Below are positions 45,866 to 56,655 of a stretch of DNA of 64,000 nucleotides, piece by piece (within the stretch, counting starts at the first letter, position 1; each line of letters starts with the position of its first letter). The notes under the pieces were generated by a model, which saw only the letters and a program-made list of their open reading frames with translations, did no database searches and was not told the origin of the DNA. The DNA is from Mycteria americana (lineage: Eukaryota; Chordata; Aves; Ciconiiformes; Ciconiidae). The translations under genes and the position numbers were made by a program. The stretch spans positions 25,886,501 to 25,950,500 of the forward strand of contig NC_134373.1 in assembly GCF_035582795.1 (NCBI RefSeq), written 5' to 3'.

Positions 45866-47009
45866 CTGCTCCCAGGAGGGGTTGGGGAACGGCGCCAGTT
45901 TGGCTCGACCCCAGCTCTGGTGGCGGCACAACCATCTCCCACACAGGCAGCCCCTTGGTGCAGCCCCCTGCCCCACGCAGAGCTGCCGGGGCGGCTCCTG
46001 CAGGATGCAGCCCTGCTCGTGGGGGCCGGGGCTCCCACCTCCACGGGCTGCAGGGCTCTGCACAGCCTCAGTCCCGGCAGAGCAAGGAACCTTTGGTGCC
46101 GAGCAGCGCTGCAAAGGGCCAAGTTCTGAAGCATCCTCCGCAGCACCCCATCCCGCTTCCCCAGGAGGAGGGAGAGCAGTGGGGTGGCGGCGGGGCCGGG
46201 GGATGCTGCGGGCGCATCCCAGAGGGGCTGGGACCCCTCCTGCCACCGCAGATGTGCCTCTCTCTGTGCCACAGGCCAGCCTGTGCCAGCTGAGCCCCCT
46301 GGGCCAGGCCTGTGCCAGCAGCGGAGACGTGGGCGCGTGGGGCCAGCAGAGCAGCTCTCGTGCCAAGCAGGCTCGCTGCCGGAATACCAAGTGCTCAGCT
46401 GTGCCGTGGGCTGTGCCGCCAGCCGGGCAGAGTGGCGGGAGGCACCCGAGCCCCGGCACCAGGCACAGCGAGCAGGTCACCACCAGGCTGCCGCACTGGG
46501 GCCAGCGTGCAGCGCAGTGCCCCCCGGATCGGGCAGGATCCGGACCAGGGCCCTCTGCTCCTGGCAGGTCAGGAGCACGGGGATGCGATGCATGGCAGAG
46601 GGATGCACTGCATGCACGGGCCAGGACACCTTCCCAGTGCATCTGTCCCAGTGCTGCCAGTGACATCAGTAAGGCAGGGGGACGCTGGCACCATCCTGCT
46701 TTCAGGAGCAGCATCTGTGACAGCACACCCGAACTCGTGTGCCAGGGAAGGAGCTCTCCCTGCGAGCCATCACCCCAGGAATCCTGCACCGGCCAAGCCG
46801 GGAGCTGGAGGGGGCCTTACCGCCGGTGCCACACGGAGCCAGGGTGGCTGTGACATGGAGACGAGGGGCTGGGGACCCCAGGTCCTCACCTCTTGGCCCC
46901 GCTGCGCAGGCATGGCAGCACACAGCTGCCTCCAATAGCAAAGCAAGTGCCATTGCAAAGTTGTGCTTTCCCCTCCCACTGCTCCTGGGGGGAATGCGTC
47001 CCAGAATTT

Positions 47010-47170
47010 TACTCAGCTCCTCATTTCCAACCTGAATTTATTCATGGCCAGTTTGTACCATTTGTTCTCATGCCAGCATTGTCCCTTAGCTTAAAGAGCT
47101 CTCTTCCCTCCCTTGTGTTTACTCCCTTGATGTATTTATAAACAGCAATCCCATCCCCTCACAGCCTCCA
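47010..47170 (-). mobile_element. CR1 LINE fragment, decayed
   Basis: The plus strand is the reverse complement of a CR1 3' region. Diagnostic words are CCAACCTGAATTTATTCATG, GGCCAGTTTGTACCATTTGT, CCTTAGCTTAAAGAGCTC and TTGATGTATTTATAAACAGC. It comes from the part of the consensus just beyond the piece found at 19320-19525. It is short, non-coding and diverged. Confidence 0.8.
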
Positions 47171-48680
47171 GCCTGCCAGCCTGCACGTGCCAACCGTTCC
47201 TGGTTTCCTCTCTCAATTCAGGCTCTGCTCGCCTGCGTAGCCCGGCTGCTCGGCACGGCATCTGCTCCGGCTCCCCGGCAGCTTCCTCAGCCCCGGCTGC
47301 CCAGGGCTCGCACACTGCTCCGGTGGGGTCCCCGGCTCATGCAGACGCATGACTCCATCCTCTCCATCCCGCTGCTGCATCCACAGCGGCCGTGGGGCAG
47401 CATCCCACCCAGGTCGGGACCACTGCCCTGGCTGGGGCTAATCTGCTCTCTGCAGATCTCCCGGCAGCTTGTGCTTTCATACGGTTTGCTTGCACTAAGC
47501 ACTTTAAAGCATCCACCAAAAAGGTCGCCTGGGCAGGTGAAGGAGCCAACACCACGGGAATTGCAGAAGATGAAGCGCCGGGGCTGCTGGCAGAGCGGGA
47601 AGGCGTGCTGCAGCACAGGGCAGGGGTGCAGAGAGGCAGGGGAGCAGGAGCTGGGGAAGCCCACTTCAGCCTGTCAGCAGCCAGCGCTGCCTACCTACTC
47701 TGGTAGCATGAGGGTCAGGTGCTGGAGTTGCAGGAGGTTTCTGCCCCATGTTTCTGCCTCCTGGGAGGGAGATGGGGAAAGCCGTGGGGCAGAGCCAGGA
47801 GGTGCTCAGTGTCCCCATGGGAAAGGTGCACCAAAGCTGCACCCCCAAACATGCCAGAGCGAGCTCACCGAGCTGCTAACATGCTCCCTAGCCCAGGTTT
47901 GGACTGTGCCGAGCAGCAACCCTGCCATTGCTCTGTGCACCCCTCCGGCGCTTTCCAGCCGGCTTCCCATCCTCAGACATCCCCTGCGCCGGGCATGCTG
48001 CCCCCGGGCACGCAGCACAGCACGCTACGGATAAAGCGCTGGGATGGGCTGCAGCCCAGCCTCGCTGCTGCAAACCCGACAAAACATGCACACACACAGA
48101 TAGAAAGCAATAATTATGGTTTTGGGTAGTGGGCTCCTCTTGGCAGCCGGAGGAGACCCAGCGCCACGCGCAGTGCTGTGCAGACACAGCCGCTCTGTGC
48201 CACTTGGCCCCAGGACCAGGGAAGGATCCCCAGCCCTGTGGTTTCACGCAGAGATGTAGTGCTGAGCCCATCTATCCTGCAGGCTGGAGAAAGCAGGGAA
48301 TATCAAGGATACCCGAAAGTGGAGTATGCAGGGTCGCCGGGGCTCCTTTGTGGAGCTCAAGCAACCTCTGCTCTCTGGCTGCTGTCACCCCGCAGGGACC
48401 CCAGCTCTGCAGGATGTCCCGTGCCCTGCAGGTAGATCAGTGCCCCTGCATGATGCCGGTTGGGTGCTGGTGGCTCTTGGCTGAGAGACGGCAGCAGATC
48501 CTGGGTGCCACCGGCCCTGCCTTGCTCCCCTTCGCGTGCCAGGGCACTGCGGGGAGGCAGCACCGCGGTCCCCGCTGCTCTCCTGCCCGGCGCAGGCAGA
48601 GCTCTCCAGGCAGTGCCGTCCCTGGGGACCGCTGCTCTTTGAAAGCACCCGTGCAGGGAGTGCTGCACCGCCCGTCCCCA
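47171..48680. other. intergenic, no feature recognised
   Basis: GC-rich sequence with open frames that show no protein-family resemblance or codon logic. No exon, repeat family or RNA gene was recognised. Confidence 0.35.
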
Positions 48681-48689
48681 AAGGGTTAA

Positions 48690-48860
48690 CAAGCAATTTC
48701 CTTTGCTGACAGCTCGGAGACCGTTCACTATCGACTGCGGGAGAATAAGAGGGGAGAAGCAGCGAGATAAAAAGGCAGCAGAGCTGGCACCGCCTGCTTA
48801 ATCCCAGCGTTTAATCTGCTGGGGCAGCGCAGGCAGCCTTATCTCGCCGTCCTTCTGCTG
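48690..48860. promoter_or_regulatory. candidate element with paired GATA sites
   Basis: AGATAA at 48765-48770 and its inverse TTATCT at 48839-48844 flank two TAATC cores (TTAATCC and TTTAATCTG). GGTTAAC occurs just upstream. It is non-coding and lower in GC than its flanks. Confidence 0.35.
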
Positions 48861-49339
48861 CTCCATCTCATTACTGCTCCCACGGCTGCGCGGGCCGCGT
48901 CGCCAGGAGATGTAAGAGCTGAGCGGGGAGCGCTGGCCTGGGGCAGCGGCTGCTGCCAGCCCGCCTCGCTCGGCAGCCTCCGCTGGGCCCGCTGCGCTGG
49001 CGGGCACACGCCGGCACCCCACGCCTGGCACACACGCATCCCCCCGGAGGATGCCGGGCTCCGTGGGATGGTGCATGTAGGACACAGCAGGGCCAGGACA
49101 GCAGGCAGGGCAATGCCACCTCGCCCTGCATGTCCCCCTCCCTCCGTCCTCACCTGTCCAGGTGGGTGCCAGACCAGCTCTGCTCCGTCTGCTCATCCCA
49201 CCTGGCACACCATGGCCGGTGCCGCTGGGTCACCCCGGCCTGGCCCTGGCAGCTCCCGCAGCCGCAGGGCAGGGGTGGGCAGGAGGGGGCCCATCTCCCG
49301 GGAGCCGGCAGGTGCCGGCACAGACACGGTCCCTGCAGC

Positions 49340-49460
49340 CACGGCATTTATCTGTAAATCTGACACGGTGCAGATGAAGCCTCCACGCTAGCCAGGTTGT
49401 CGCGGGGGTTATCCTGCTGCCTACGGATGGGTTTACACTGATAAGATTTATTGTCACCCT
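49340..49460. promoter_or_regulatory. candidate element with GATA sites
   Basis: TTTATCTGTAAATCTGACA, GGTTATCC and CTGATAAGATTTATTG cluster in 120 bases of non-coding sequence. At least three GATA cores are present, in both orientations. Confidence 0.3.
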
Positions 49461-50559
49461 GGCTGAGGTGCTGCCAGCACCTCACTGCCTGCTCTTCTTG
49501 CAAGGCTGTGCCGCCTGCCTGGGCGTGCCGCGAGAGCCACGAGCGGCACCTCGCCGAGTGGCAAGCTGGCAGAGCGGGTCCCTGGACGGGAGGAGAGCCG
49601 GGCACGTCCCTCTGCTCCCCGCTGCCAGGGCTGATGGGTCCCCTGCCCACCTGTCCCAGGGTGCCTCACCCAGCCTCTCACCATCGCAGGGGGATGTGGG
49701 GGGCTGCCGGTCCCCAAGCCGGACCAGGCTGAGCAGAGCACACATCTGTGCTGCCAGAGATTTGCTGACAGTGCTGGCAGCACAGCTCCTGTCACAGCTC
49801 GGTGGCTTTGCGGCTCTCCTGCGTGGTGCGGGACTCGTGGGGCTGCTGGGGTGGCCGTGCGTAGAGCCACCGCAGGCAGGATGGCCTGGGCAGGGCGCGG
49901 GGGGAAGCCCCCCAACCTGCAGCCTGACCCCAGCACCCCATGGGAGCCGGCAGGGAGGCTATGGGAGCCGGGGCTTTGTGCACGCCCTGCCGCAGGGTGA
50001 CACGGGGCGGGCAGGAACACCCCAAAAAAGGATAATTTGGCCCCAAGGCACCCTGCTCTGTCCCGGTCCCTCACCCACACCCTGCCGCCTGCCCCCCCCC
50101 GCCACGCTCCCCAGCACTGATTTCCCTGGGGCCGGCAGGGATTGCCCTGAGCCACCTGGTGCAGCCAGGCAGGGCCTGACCCAGGCTAAATCCCCCAGCA
50201 GCAAAAGGGGGAGCCGCCCACCAGCATTCCCCCCGTCCCCAAAGTCACCGCATAAGCCCTGCACAGCTCCCCCACCGCCCTGCTCCATCCCGGCTCCCGC
50301 CTCTTCCCCTTCTCCCCCCCTCCAGCCACTGACCCCCCGACAATGCTGGGGGCTCCACTCTCTCCGCCAACACGAATTTGACCCCAGCATGTCAGAACCA
50401 AAGGAAACAACATGCAAACAAACAGCCCGAGTCCCGGCTGCACCCCCCTCCCCAGGGCCAGCTCGGGGGGCTGCGGGGGCCGGGGGGCCGGTTGGAGTGA
50501 TGGTGTAACCCGCCGGCACATCGGGAGCCCGAGTGAAGTGGGGTGATCACAGCCCAGCG

Positions 50560-50790
50560 GGAAAGGGCTCGTTAATAGCTGAGCCCTTTTAGTAGAGATT
50601 AGGGAGCTGCGCGGCTTTGATCTTTGATTGCCAATTTGCATCTTGAAGGCGCTGGGACCTCATCCAGCCTCCGCGCAACCCTTTGTGGTTATCTCGTGGC
50701 TAATGGATTTGTTCTTAATGCTGGAGCGTGCAGGCTAAAGGCTGATTAAACCCTCTCCGCGGCGCTAAATCAATGGAACAAACATGATAG
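50560..50790. promoter_or_regulatory. candidate enhancer: tandem TCF/LEF plus octamer
   Basis: Two directly repeated CTTTGAT cores at 50615-50621 and 50622-50628 fit the inverted TCF/LEF consensus WWCAAAG. An octamer ATTTGCAT follows at 50634-50641, then GTTAAT, TAATGG, GATTAAAC and AAATCAATGG motifs. The 230-base block is markedly AT-richer than both flanks and has no open frame. Confidence 0.45.
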
Positions 50791-50943
50791 GGGTTGGCTT
50801 TCCCCAGCCCGCGTGTTCCTGGGCGGAGGGGCTGATCGACAGAGCCCCCGCGCCCCAGCACTGGCGGGGGCTCCCTCCTTGGGGCTGCCGGGCAGGGGAG
50901 GAGGCGCAGGTACCAGTGGGCAGGGACAACCCCGCGGCCCATG

Positions 50944-50996
50944 TCCCTGTATCCCTGTATCCCTGTATCCCTGTATCCCCGTATCCCTGTATCCCC
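50944..50996 (+). repeat. 8-bp microsatellite (TCCCTGTA)6
   Basis: Six contiguous TCCCTGTA units, the fifth with one T to C change, plus a partial copy. Confidence 0.95.
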
Positions 50997-52039
50997 ACCC
51001 TCTGCTTGCCATGCAGGTGGCGATGGGCTGGGGGACTCGGGACTCCCGGGGTGTCTGCCCGTTCTGGATGCTTGGGCCACGCTGCCCTTGTGCTGGTCCT
51101 CAGGGTCTGCCGGAGCACCCCAGTCCCCCCTGGCTCCTCCCAGCTCCCAGGGCTTGGCTATGGGAGCAGGGACATGTCCTGGCAGGGACGGGATGGGACA
51201 ATCTGCCCCTGCAGCTGGGGGACTCCTTCCCCCTCCTCATGCCCCCCTCGCCTCCCACACACTGGGGAGCAGCACCGGCAACTCCCATACCCTCTGTCCT
51301 TCCGACCGTCTCCCCTTCTCCCTGCTCGGAGCCAGCGCCGTGTTCCCAGGACCGTGCGCTGCCTGCAGCAGCCCATACATCGCGTGCCGTGCGCTGCAGT
51401 ATCAGTACACACTTTCCATAATGCCCGTGGTCTCCACTGCATGCCCAGCTTCAGGAAAATGCAATTCCCACTGTGTCTGCAGGCAGCATTAGCAGAGGGG
51501 ACAAGCTGCATCCTGCCCACGGATGCCCCAGGAACAACTGGCCTCCCGTCCTTCCCGTTGCCCAGGCTGGGGGCCTGGGGACGGGAGCTGGGGGTCTGGG
51601 GACAGGACCTGAGCACCTGAGACGGGCAGGACTAAGGTTTTGGGGACTAGGAGCTGTGGGGAGGAGGGTTGTGTGGCTGCAAGCCAGGAGGAGACCAGCT
51701 GAGAGCATTTTGCACCCTTTGCTTTTTGCAGGGCACACGGCATCACCCCGGATGCTGCCAGGGCAGAGCTGCCTACGGGTCTGGTGGCATTTGAGTGGCG
51801 GGACCCACGAGCAGGGACCCTGCTCCAGGGCCTGAGCTGCCTGTGCCGGAGGATGAGATGCGAGCTGCAACAAAGTGAAGCTCAGACCAGTGCCGTGCTG
51901 GGAACCTGTCTGTGGGGAGAAGGCGCTGGGAGCAGCCCCGCTGGCCCCGGGCTGTGCCCGTGCCAGGTTCGGCCCCGGCGAGTGGCGGCTGTAGCCGAGG
52001 CAGCCGAACCGCCACACGGCACGGAGCTGGCGGGATCAC

Positions 52040-52160
52040 ACGCCAAGATTCCCATCTGCAAACCTCACTATTGAATCATCTCCCCTCCGCCAATATTTGC
52101 CGAGTGCGGGAGATAAAGCGGCTACAAAAGTCATCGGTGCCAGCATTTCAATCTGCCCGG
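52040..52160. promoter_or_regulatory. AT-rich candidate element
   Basis: Contains ATTGAATCATC, CCAATATTTGCC, GGAGATAAAGC (GATA core) and CATTTCAATC within 120 non-coding bases. Conservation is untested. Confidence 0.3.
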
Positions 52161-52609
52161 GCTGGTGGCAGAGGGGTGGCCGGGTGGGCTGGCAGCCACC
52201 CGAGGCAGCGGGGCCCTGACAGCTCAGCCCCCCAAGCCCCCTGCCCCGGCTCCCAGCCCTGGCCAGCCGAGCAGCCCCCGCGCCCTGCCTGCACCGGCAT
52301 GGAGGGGAGCCAGGACCCCTCCGCACCCCTGCGCAGCACCTCTGCGTGCCTGGGACGGATGGTCCTGCCACGGGCATCGCTGCCAGCGCCAGCCTGCCCT
52401 GGGCATCAGCACAGCCCCCCTCCTGCCCTCACCACCACCTCTGCACCGGGACAGCCTCGGCACCAACCCACCCCCTCCAGTACTGCCCCATCGCCTCCAT
52501 GTCACCCCAGTGTCCCCAGCCATCACTCCTCTGCCCTGCCTGCAGCACGCAGACCCCTCTCTCCCTTGCTCCAGGCTGCCCGTGCAGTCTCCGCAGCGGT
52601 CCCTGAGCG

Positions 52610-52800
52610 GGTGAGGCAGGACATGATGCCAAGATACGGCTCCTGGAGGAGAAGCCCAGAGCGTTATCAGCCCAGGGAGTTAATTAAGGTCATGTCAGCT
52701 GATAAGGAAACAGGTTGTCAGAGCGGTGGAAGCAGCTCAGGGGGGTCAGCTGGAAAAACTCCCTCTGAAAAGCAACTCCACCGAGATGTGATCAGCCAGG
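52610..52800. promoter_or_regulatory. candidate element: GATA pair around TTAATTAA
   Basis: The perfect palindrome TTAATTAA (52680-52687) is flanked by TTATC at 52664 and GATAAG at 52701, with TGTCAGC between, a compact homeodomain/GATA/TALE-like motif group. It is non-coding. Confidence 0.35.
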
Positions 52801-52882
52801 CACTCGGGGACGGAGCGGCTGTCACAGCCACATGTGCAGGGGCTCTGAGGATGGCACCGCACATGCTGGACCCATGTCCAGT

Positions 52883-52980
52883 ATGGGATGGCATGGGATG
52901 GAGATTGACATAGGATGGGGAAGGCGATGGGATGGGATGGCGATTGAGATGGGGATGGGATGGGATGGGATGGGATGGGG
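52883..52980 (+). repeat. (GGGAT)n degenerate microsatellite
   Basis: Repeated GGGAT and GATGG units, most regular from about 52957 to 52978 and interrupted earlier. Confidence 0.85.
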
Positions 52981-53114
52981 CTGGGCAGTGGGTCTGGCTG
53001 TGATACGCTGTGCTGGGGCAGGGAGAGACAGCTGAGCAGCCCTGGTTATCTGCTCCTGTCCTTGTGCAGGAGCAACACAAACCGGTGCGACCAGCACTGT
53101 GCCGGCAGGGCAGG

Positions 53115-53185
53115 AATCACTGTGAACCTCTGCCCGTAATTAGCACATGTAATTGCAGACGGTCTCTGATTAGCAGGACCTCAGA
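53115..53185. promoter_or_regulatory. small AT-rich candidate element
   Basis: TAATTAGCACATGTAATTGC and CTGATTAGC give four TAAT/ATTA cores within 60 bases, in otherwise GC-rich sequence. Confidence 0.25.
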
Positions 53186-53469
53186 GCCGGGCACGCCAGG
53201 CTGCTTGACAGCGCTCGTGCTGCTCCTGCCTCGGACTGTTCGCCTCCCTGCTCAGTGACAGCTTCGCCCCCGGGCCGGGCAGTGCCACAGGGCTGGGACA
53301 GCAGGGCTGGCCTGGCATGGCACAGCATGGTGCACAGCAGGGCAGCGGAAGCAGGCTGCGGACCCAGGGGACGCGCACAGGGGACACACTGCCAGTGCAA
53401 ACCCATCTCTCCTGCGCGAGCAGCTGCGGCACCCAGCACCCTGTCTGGCCGGGCGGGAGCTGAGCCACA

Positions 53470-53530
53470 GGGACGTAATTAATACTTGCATCAATCTCGG
53501 CTGGATTTGCATAGTGCCCTCGGTCCCGCA
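53470..53530. promoter_or_regulatory. small candidate element with octamer
   Basis: GTAATTAATACTTGCATCAA is followed by an octamer ATTTGCAT at 53505-53512. The third such octamer in the window, again inside an AT-rich patch. Confidence 0.3.
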
Positions 53531-54479
53531 CTGCCCGGGAAGGAGGGTTGCTCCGTGCCCTTCCCGGGGGCAGCAGCAGCAGATGCTGTGCCGGCCCTGC
53601 CTCTACCGCAGGGGTCACAGCCCCAGCGTGGCCGCCGGCTTGCCCCCTCATGCACCCCATCCCTCCTTGCCCCACCGCCCCCCACAGCCGGGACACCCGC
53701 GGGCCCCCGCCCTGCCCCGCTCCAGCTGCTGGAGCGATGAAGACAGATGGAGACGCTTCCCTCTGCCGCACGGTCCCTCCCTCCCTCCTCAGGCTGCGAA
53801 AAATTGCAGGGATGGCAGCTCGGGAGTGAAGGGCACAGCAGGGTTTGGAGGGCAAAGGGGGGCGGCCGAGCTGCAAACACCCCCCTGCAGTGGGAGGCAC
53901 GGCAGTGCCCACCTCTGCATGCCCAGGATGGGGTACAAGGTCCATGGGCAGCATCCACGGCCGGTGCCTGCTCTCCTGGGGGCACCCAGCTCCCTCCTGC
54001 CCCTGCCCTGCTCCCCTGGCCCACGTGAGCATCCCCCGCCCGTCCCCGGAGGGGTCCTCCAGGCTGAGCCCCAGCCCGGGAGGAAGAAGAGCCGGGGCAG
54101 GAAAGAGCCTGGGGTGGTGGCAGAGACAGCAGGGTGCAGGCAGGGACATGGGTGCCACCCGCAGCCCTCGATTTGCTGCCCTGTGGGTGCAGGTGCAGGT
54201 GGCAGAGGGATGGGACAGCATGGGGATGTGCGGGGTGCCACTGCCCCCCGGGGATGACAGACCGGTGAGATAGCCCTGTGCAGCCGAGCGCACCGCCTCG
54301 CCACGGCCACCGACACCGCTGACAGCCACTCCCGGCCCCGTGACACCACGGGGACCGCAATGCTCCGGGCACGGTCCAGGTACAGCCGGATACAGGAGGA
54401 GACACGGGCACGTCTCCTGTCCCTGGGGCTGCCCGCCAGCCCTCCGCAGCCACTGTGCCTCGCCCGTGCCCGACCGCAG

Positions 54480-54560
54480 CACCCACGGCGCCCGCGGCAC
54501 CCGCAGCACCCGCAGCACTTGCATCACCCACGGCACCCGCGGCACCCGCTGCCCAGCCCA
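54480..54560 (+). repeat. GCACCC-type degenerate repeat
   Basis: About eight 9-base units of the CGGCACCCG/CAGCACCCG type, imperfect and GC-rich. Confidence 0.7.
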
Positions 54561-54564
54561 CCCC

Positions 54565-54785
54565 GTGGGCACGGCGGACATGGCCACTAATTGTGTCTGT
54601 GGCCAGGGCGGGGGGGCCGCGGCCTGATTGCAGCTGCCCAGACGAGCGCGGCCAACTCAATCAGAGCCGCACGGCCCTCCAGCGCGCCGGGCACCGGGAA
54701 TTAAACTGCTAATGAGCTGCTGGCTGGAGGGCCGGCAGTCAGTGATCAATCAGGGGCTCCGCTCTGACGAGGCGCGTGCCTCCTC
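54565..54785. promoter_or_regulatory. candidate conserved element, homeodomain cores
   Basis: ACTAATTGTG, CTGATTGCAG, CTCAATCAGAG, GGAATTAAACTGCTAATGAG and AGTGATCAATCAGG fall in a single 220-base non-coding block, with GC-rich spacers. TGATTG/CAATCA words occur several times. Confidence 0.3.
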
Positions 54786-55769
54786 TCCCCTCCTGCCCTG
54801 CGCATCCCGGGGGGCTAGCGGCCGGCAGTGGGCCAGCAAGTCCCCTCAGCCCCTGCTCCCTGCCTGCCCAGCCACCCTGGGCAGGGGCCAGCCCGGCTCT
54901 CTAGCCCAACTAAGCTCCCCGACACAGAGGGGGGTCCCCAACCCCCATGCCACGGGGACACGGCACCCACAGGTTCTGGCAGCTTCTGGCTTTCCTGCCT
55001 CCCCCCTCCTCCTGTGCTCACCTTGCCGGCGCTGCGATCGGGAGGGAACCTTTTGTTCTGCTGGAAGAAAACCTGTTGAGTCCAGCCGAGCTTAGCCAGC
55101 GCTTAACAGCCGTTCAGGTGCAAAGCATGCTCCGGCTTGCATCTGCGCCCGGAGAGGGGCACGGCGAGCTGGGGGTGCCTCCACCGAGGGGCCCTCCCCG
55201 CCTGCGCGAGGGTGCCTGGGGAGGACCAGCCGTGCAGGCAGCGATGTCTCCCGGGGATAGGGCAGGCACATGTGGGAGCCCCGAGTCCCGGCGGGTCGGG
55301 GTGCGGGTCCAGCCTCCCGCCCAAGACCGGCAGCATGGTGCCACATGCCCTGGCTCAGCGGCGGGACTGTCCTCGCCTCCCACTTGCTGCCGGCACGGCG
55401 ATGCAGCCACGGGCGGACAGGGCCGGTAGCGCCCTGCCCGTAACCGCTGCTGGCGCAGCACACCGGGGCACGGCTCAGAGCACAGAGGGAAGGTTTTGCA
55501 GTGTAAGCAGGGGACAGCCGCCCGCGGAACCGCGCGGGGAGCTGCAGGGAAGCTGCTCAAGCACGAGCCTGACTCTGCTCCCCCCCCGCTGCGAAGCCCT
55601 GGCTGGCTTTCCTCCCCTTCACAGCCTTTGCAGAGTTAGGATGTGGCAGAGGTGTTGGCACCCTCCTGCCCTCGCACCCTCGCTGCGCAGCCCGTACAGG
55701 GAGCGTGCCCTGGGCTCATCGCCTCCTCCCCGGCTGCGTGACGGGGCAGTGCCTGGGAGAAAAGGCCAG

Positions 55770-55935
55770 CAACCGGCAAGGAGCAGGTTAGAGAGATGCA
55801 TGTTCTCCCCTATTGCACAATTAATCATGAGAAGTTTTTCCTCCTTTCGTGCATGAAACAAAATTTGGCAGGGCGCTCTGACCACAGGGACTCGCTGCTT
55901 GCTCTCCAGTAAAAAAGCAGCCACATCTGGCAAAG
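55770..55935. promoter_or_regulatory. AT-rich candidate element
   Basis: Includes ATGCATG, GCACAATTAATCATGAG and GTGCATGAAACAAAATTTGG. It is non-coding and clearly AT-richer than its flanks. Confidence 0.3.
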
Positions 55936-56324
55936 AAATAACCTCAGAGCATCCTTGTGTGCGCAGGCAGGGAGAGGCAACATCGGGCCAGGCAGGAAAA
56001 CCCAGTGGGGCTGGGTCCACAGCCCCCCGTGCAGCGAGCACCTTCAGCCATACGCTCCTGGTGTCTGCACCCCCCAGCCCCCAGCACACACATGGCCGTG
56101 CTGCTCTGCCGGCACCACTGTCCCTGCCCACAGGCCCTGTTATTCTGGTCCTGGACATATAAATGCCCAGGCAGGGGTGTCCACCCCCTGCCAGCCACCT
56201 GGGTGCTGGCAGCAGCCCCTGCATCCCCTGCCTGGGCTCTCCCCCTGCCCCTGGCTGCCTCCCCCAGCCTGGCCAGAGCCTCAGCCCGTCCTTTCCCAGA
56301 GCAAGCCCAAGCCTCCTCAGCAGC

Positions 56325-56655
56325 ATTCCAGCTATTTGTTATTGGAAAAAGGGGGAAATACGGTTTTCGACAATTATTGTTTTTTCCACCTGACTGGCTG
56401 CAAACTTGTTAATTTTTTTCTTTAATGTGTGAACAGTGTCGACGGCAGCTGCATGTGAAATGACTTGACGCCCTATCTGCGGGTCCCTGGCTGGCTTTCA
56501 GCGCTCGCACCGCAAACATTGCCTTCTATAAATAAAGGCCTATATCTCATCAATGGCAGAACAGCAGAGCTTTATATAGTCGTCTTACATAAAACCGTCT
56601 CTCTTTATGGGCTTCAAACCATTTGCGTCACTTAGTGCAGTTCCGTAAACCTCCT
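56325..56655. promoter_or_regulatory. 330-bp AT-rich candidate conserved element
   Basis: This is one of the largest AT-rich islands right of ASIC4. It has CAATTATTGTTTTTT, CTTGTTAATTTTTTTC, TGCATGTGAAATGACTTGAC, TTCTATAAATAAAGGCC, CTTTATATAG and TTTGCGTCAC. Frames are interrupted, so it is not an exon. Motif density and abrupt GC-rich edges suggest a conserved non-coding element. Confidence 0.4.

Noticed and set aside
53181-54660. Frames of up to 468 codons on the minus strand right of ASIC4
   Set aside because: Low-complexity Gly/Ala/Arg-rich translations, with no splice logic or resemblance to any protein family I know; composition artefacts.
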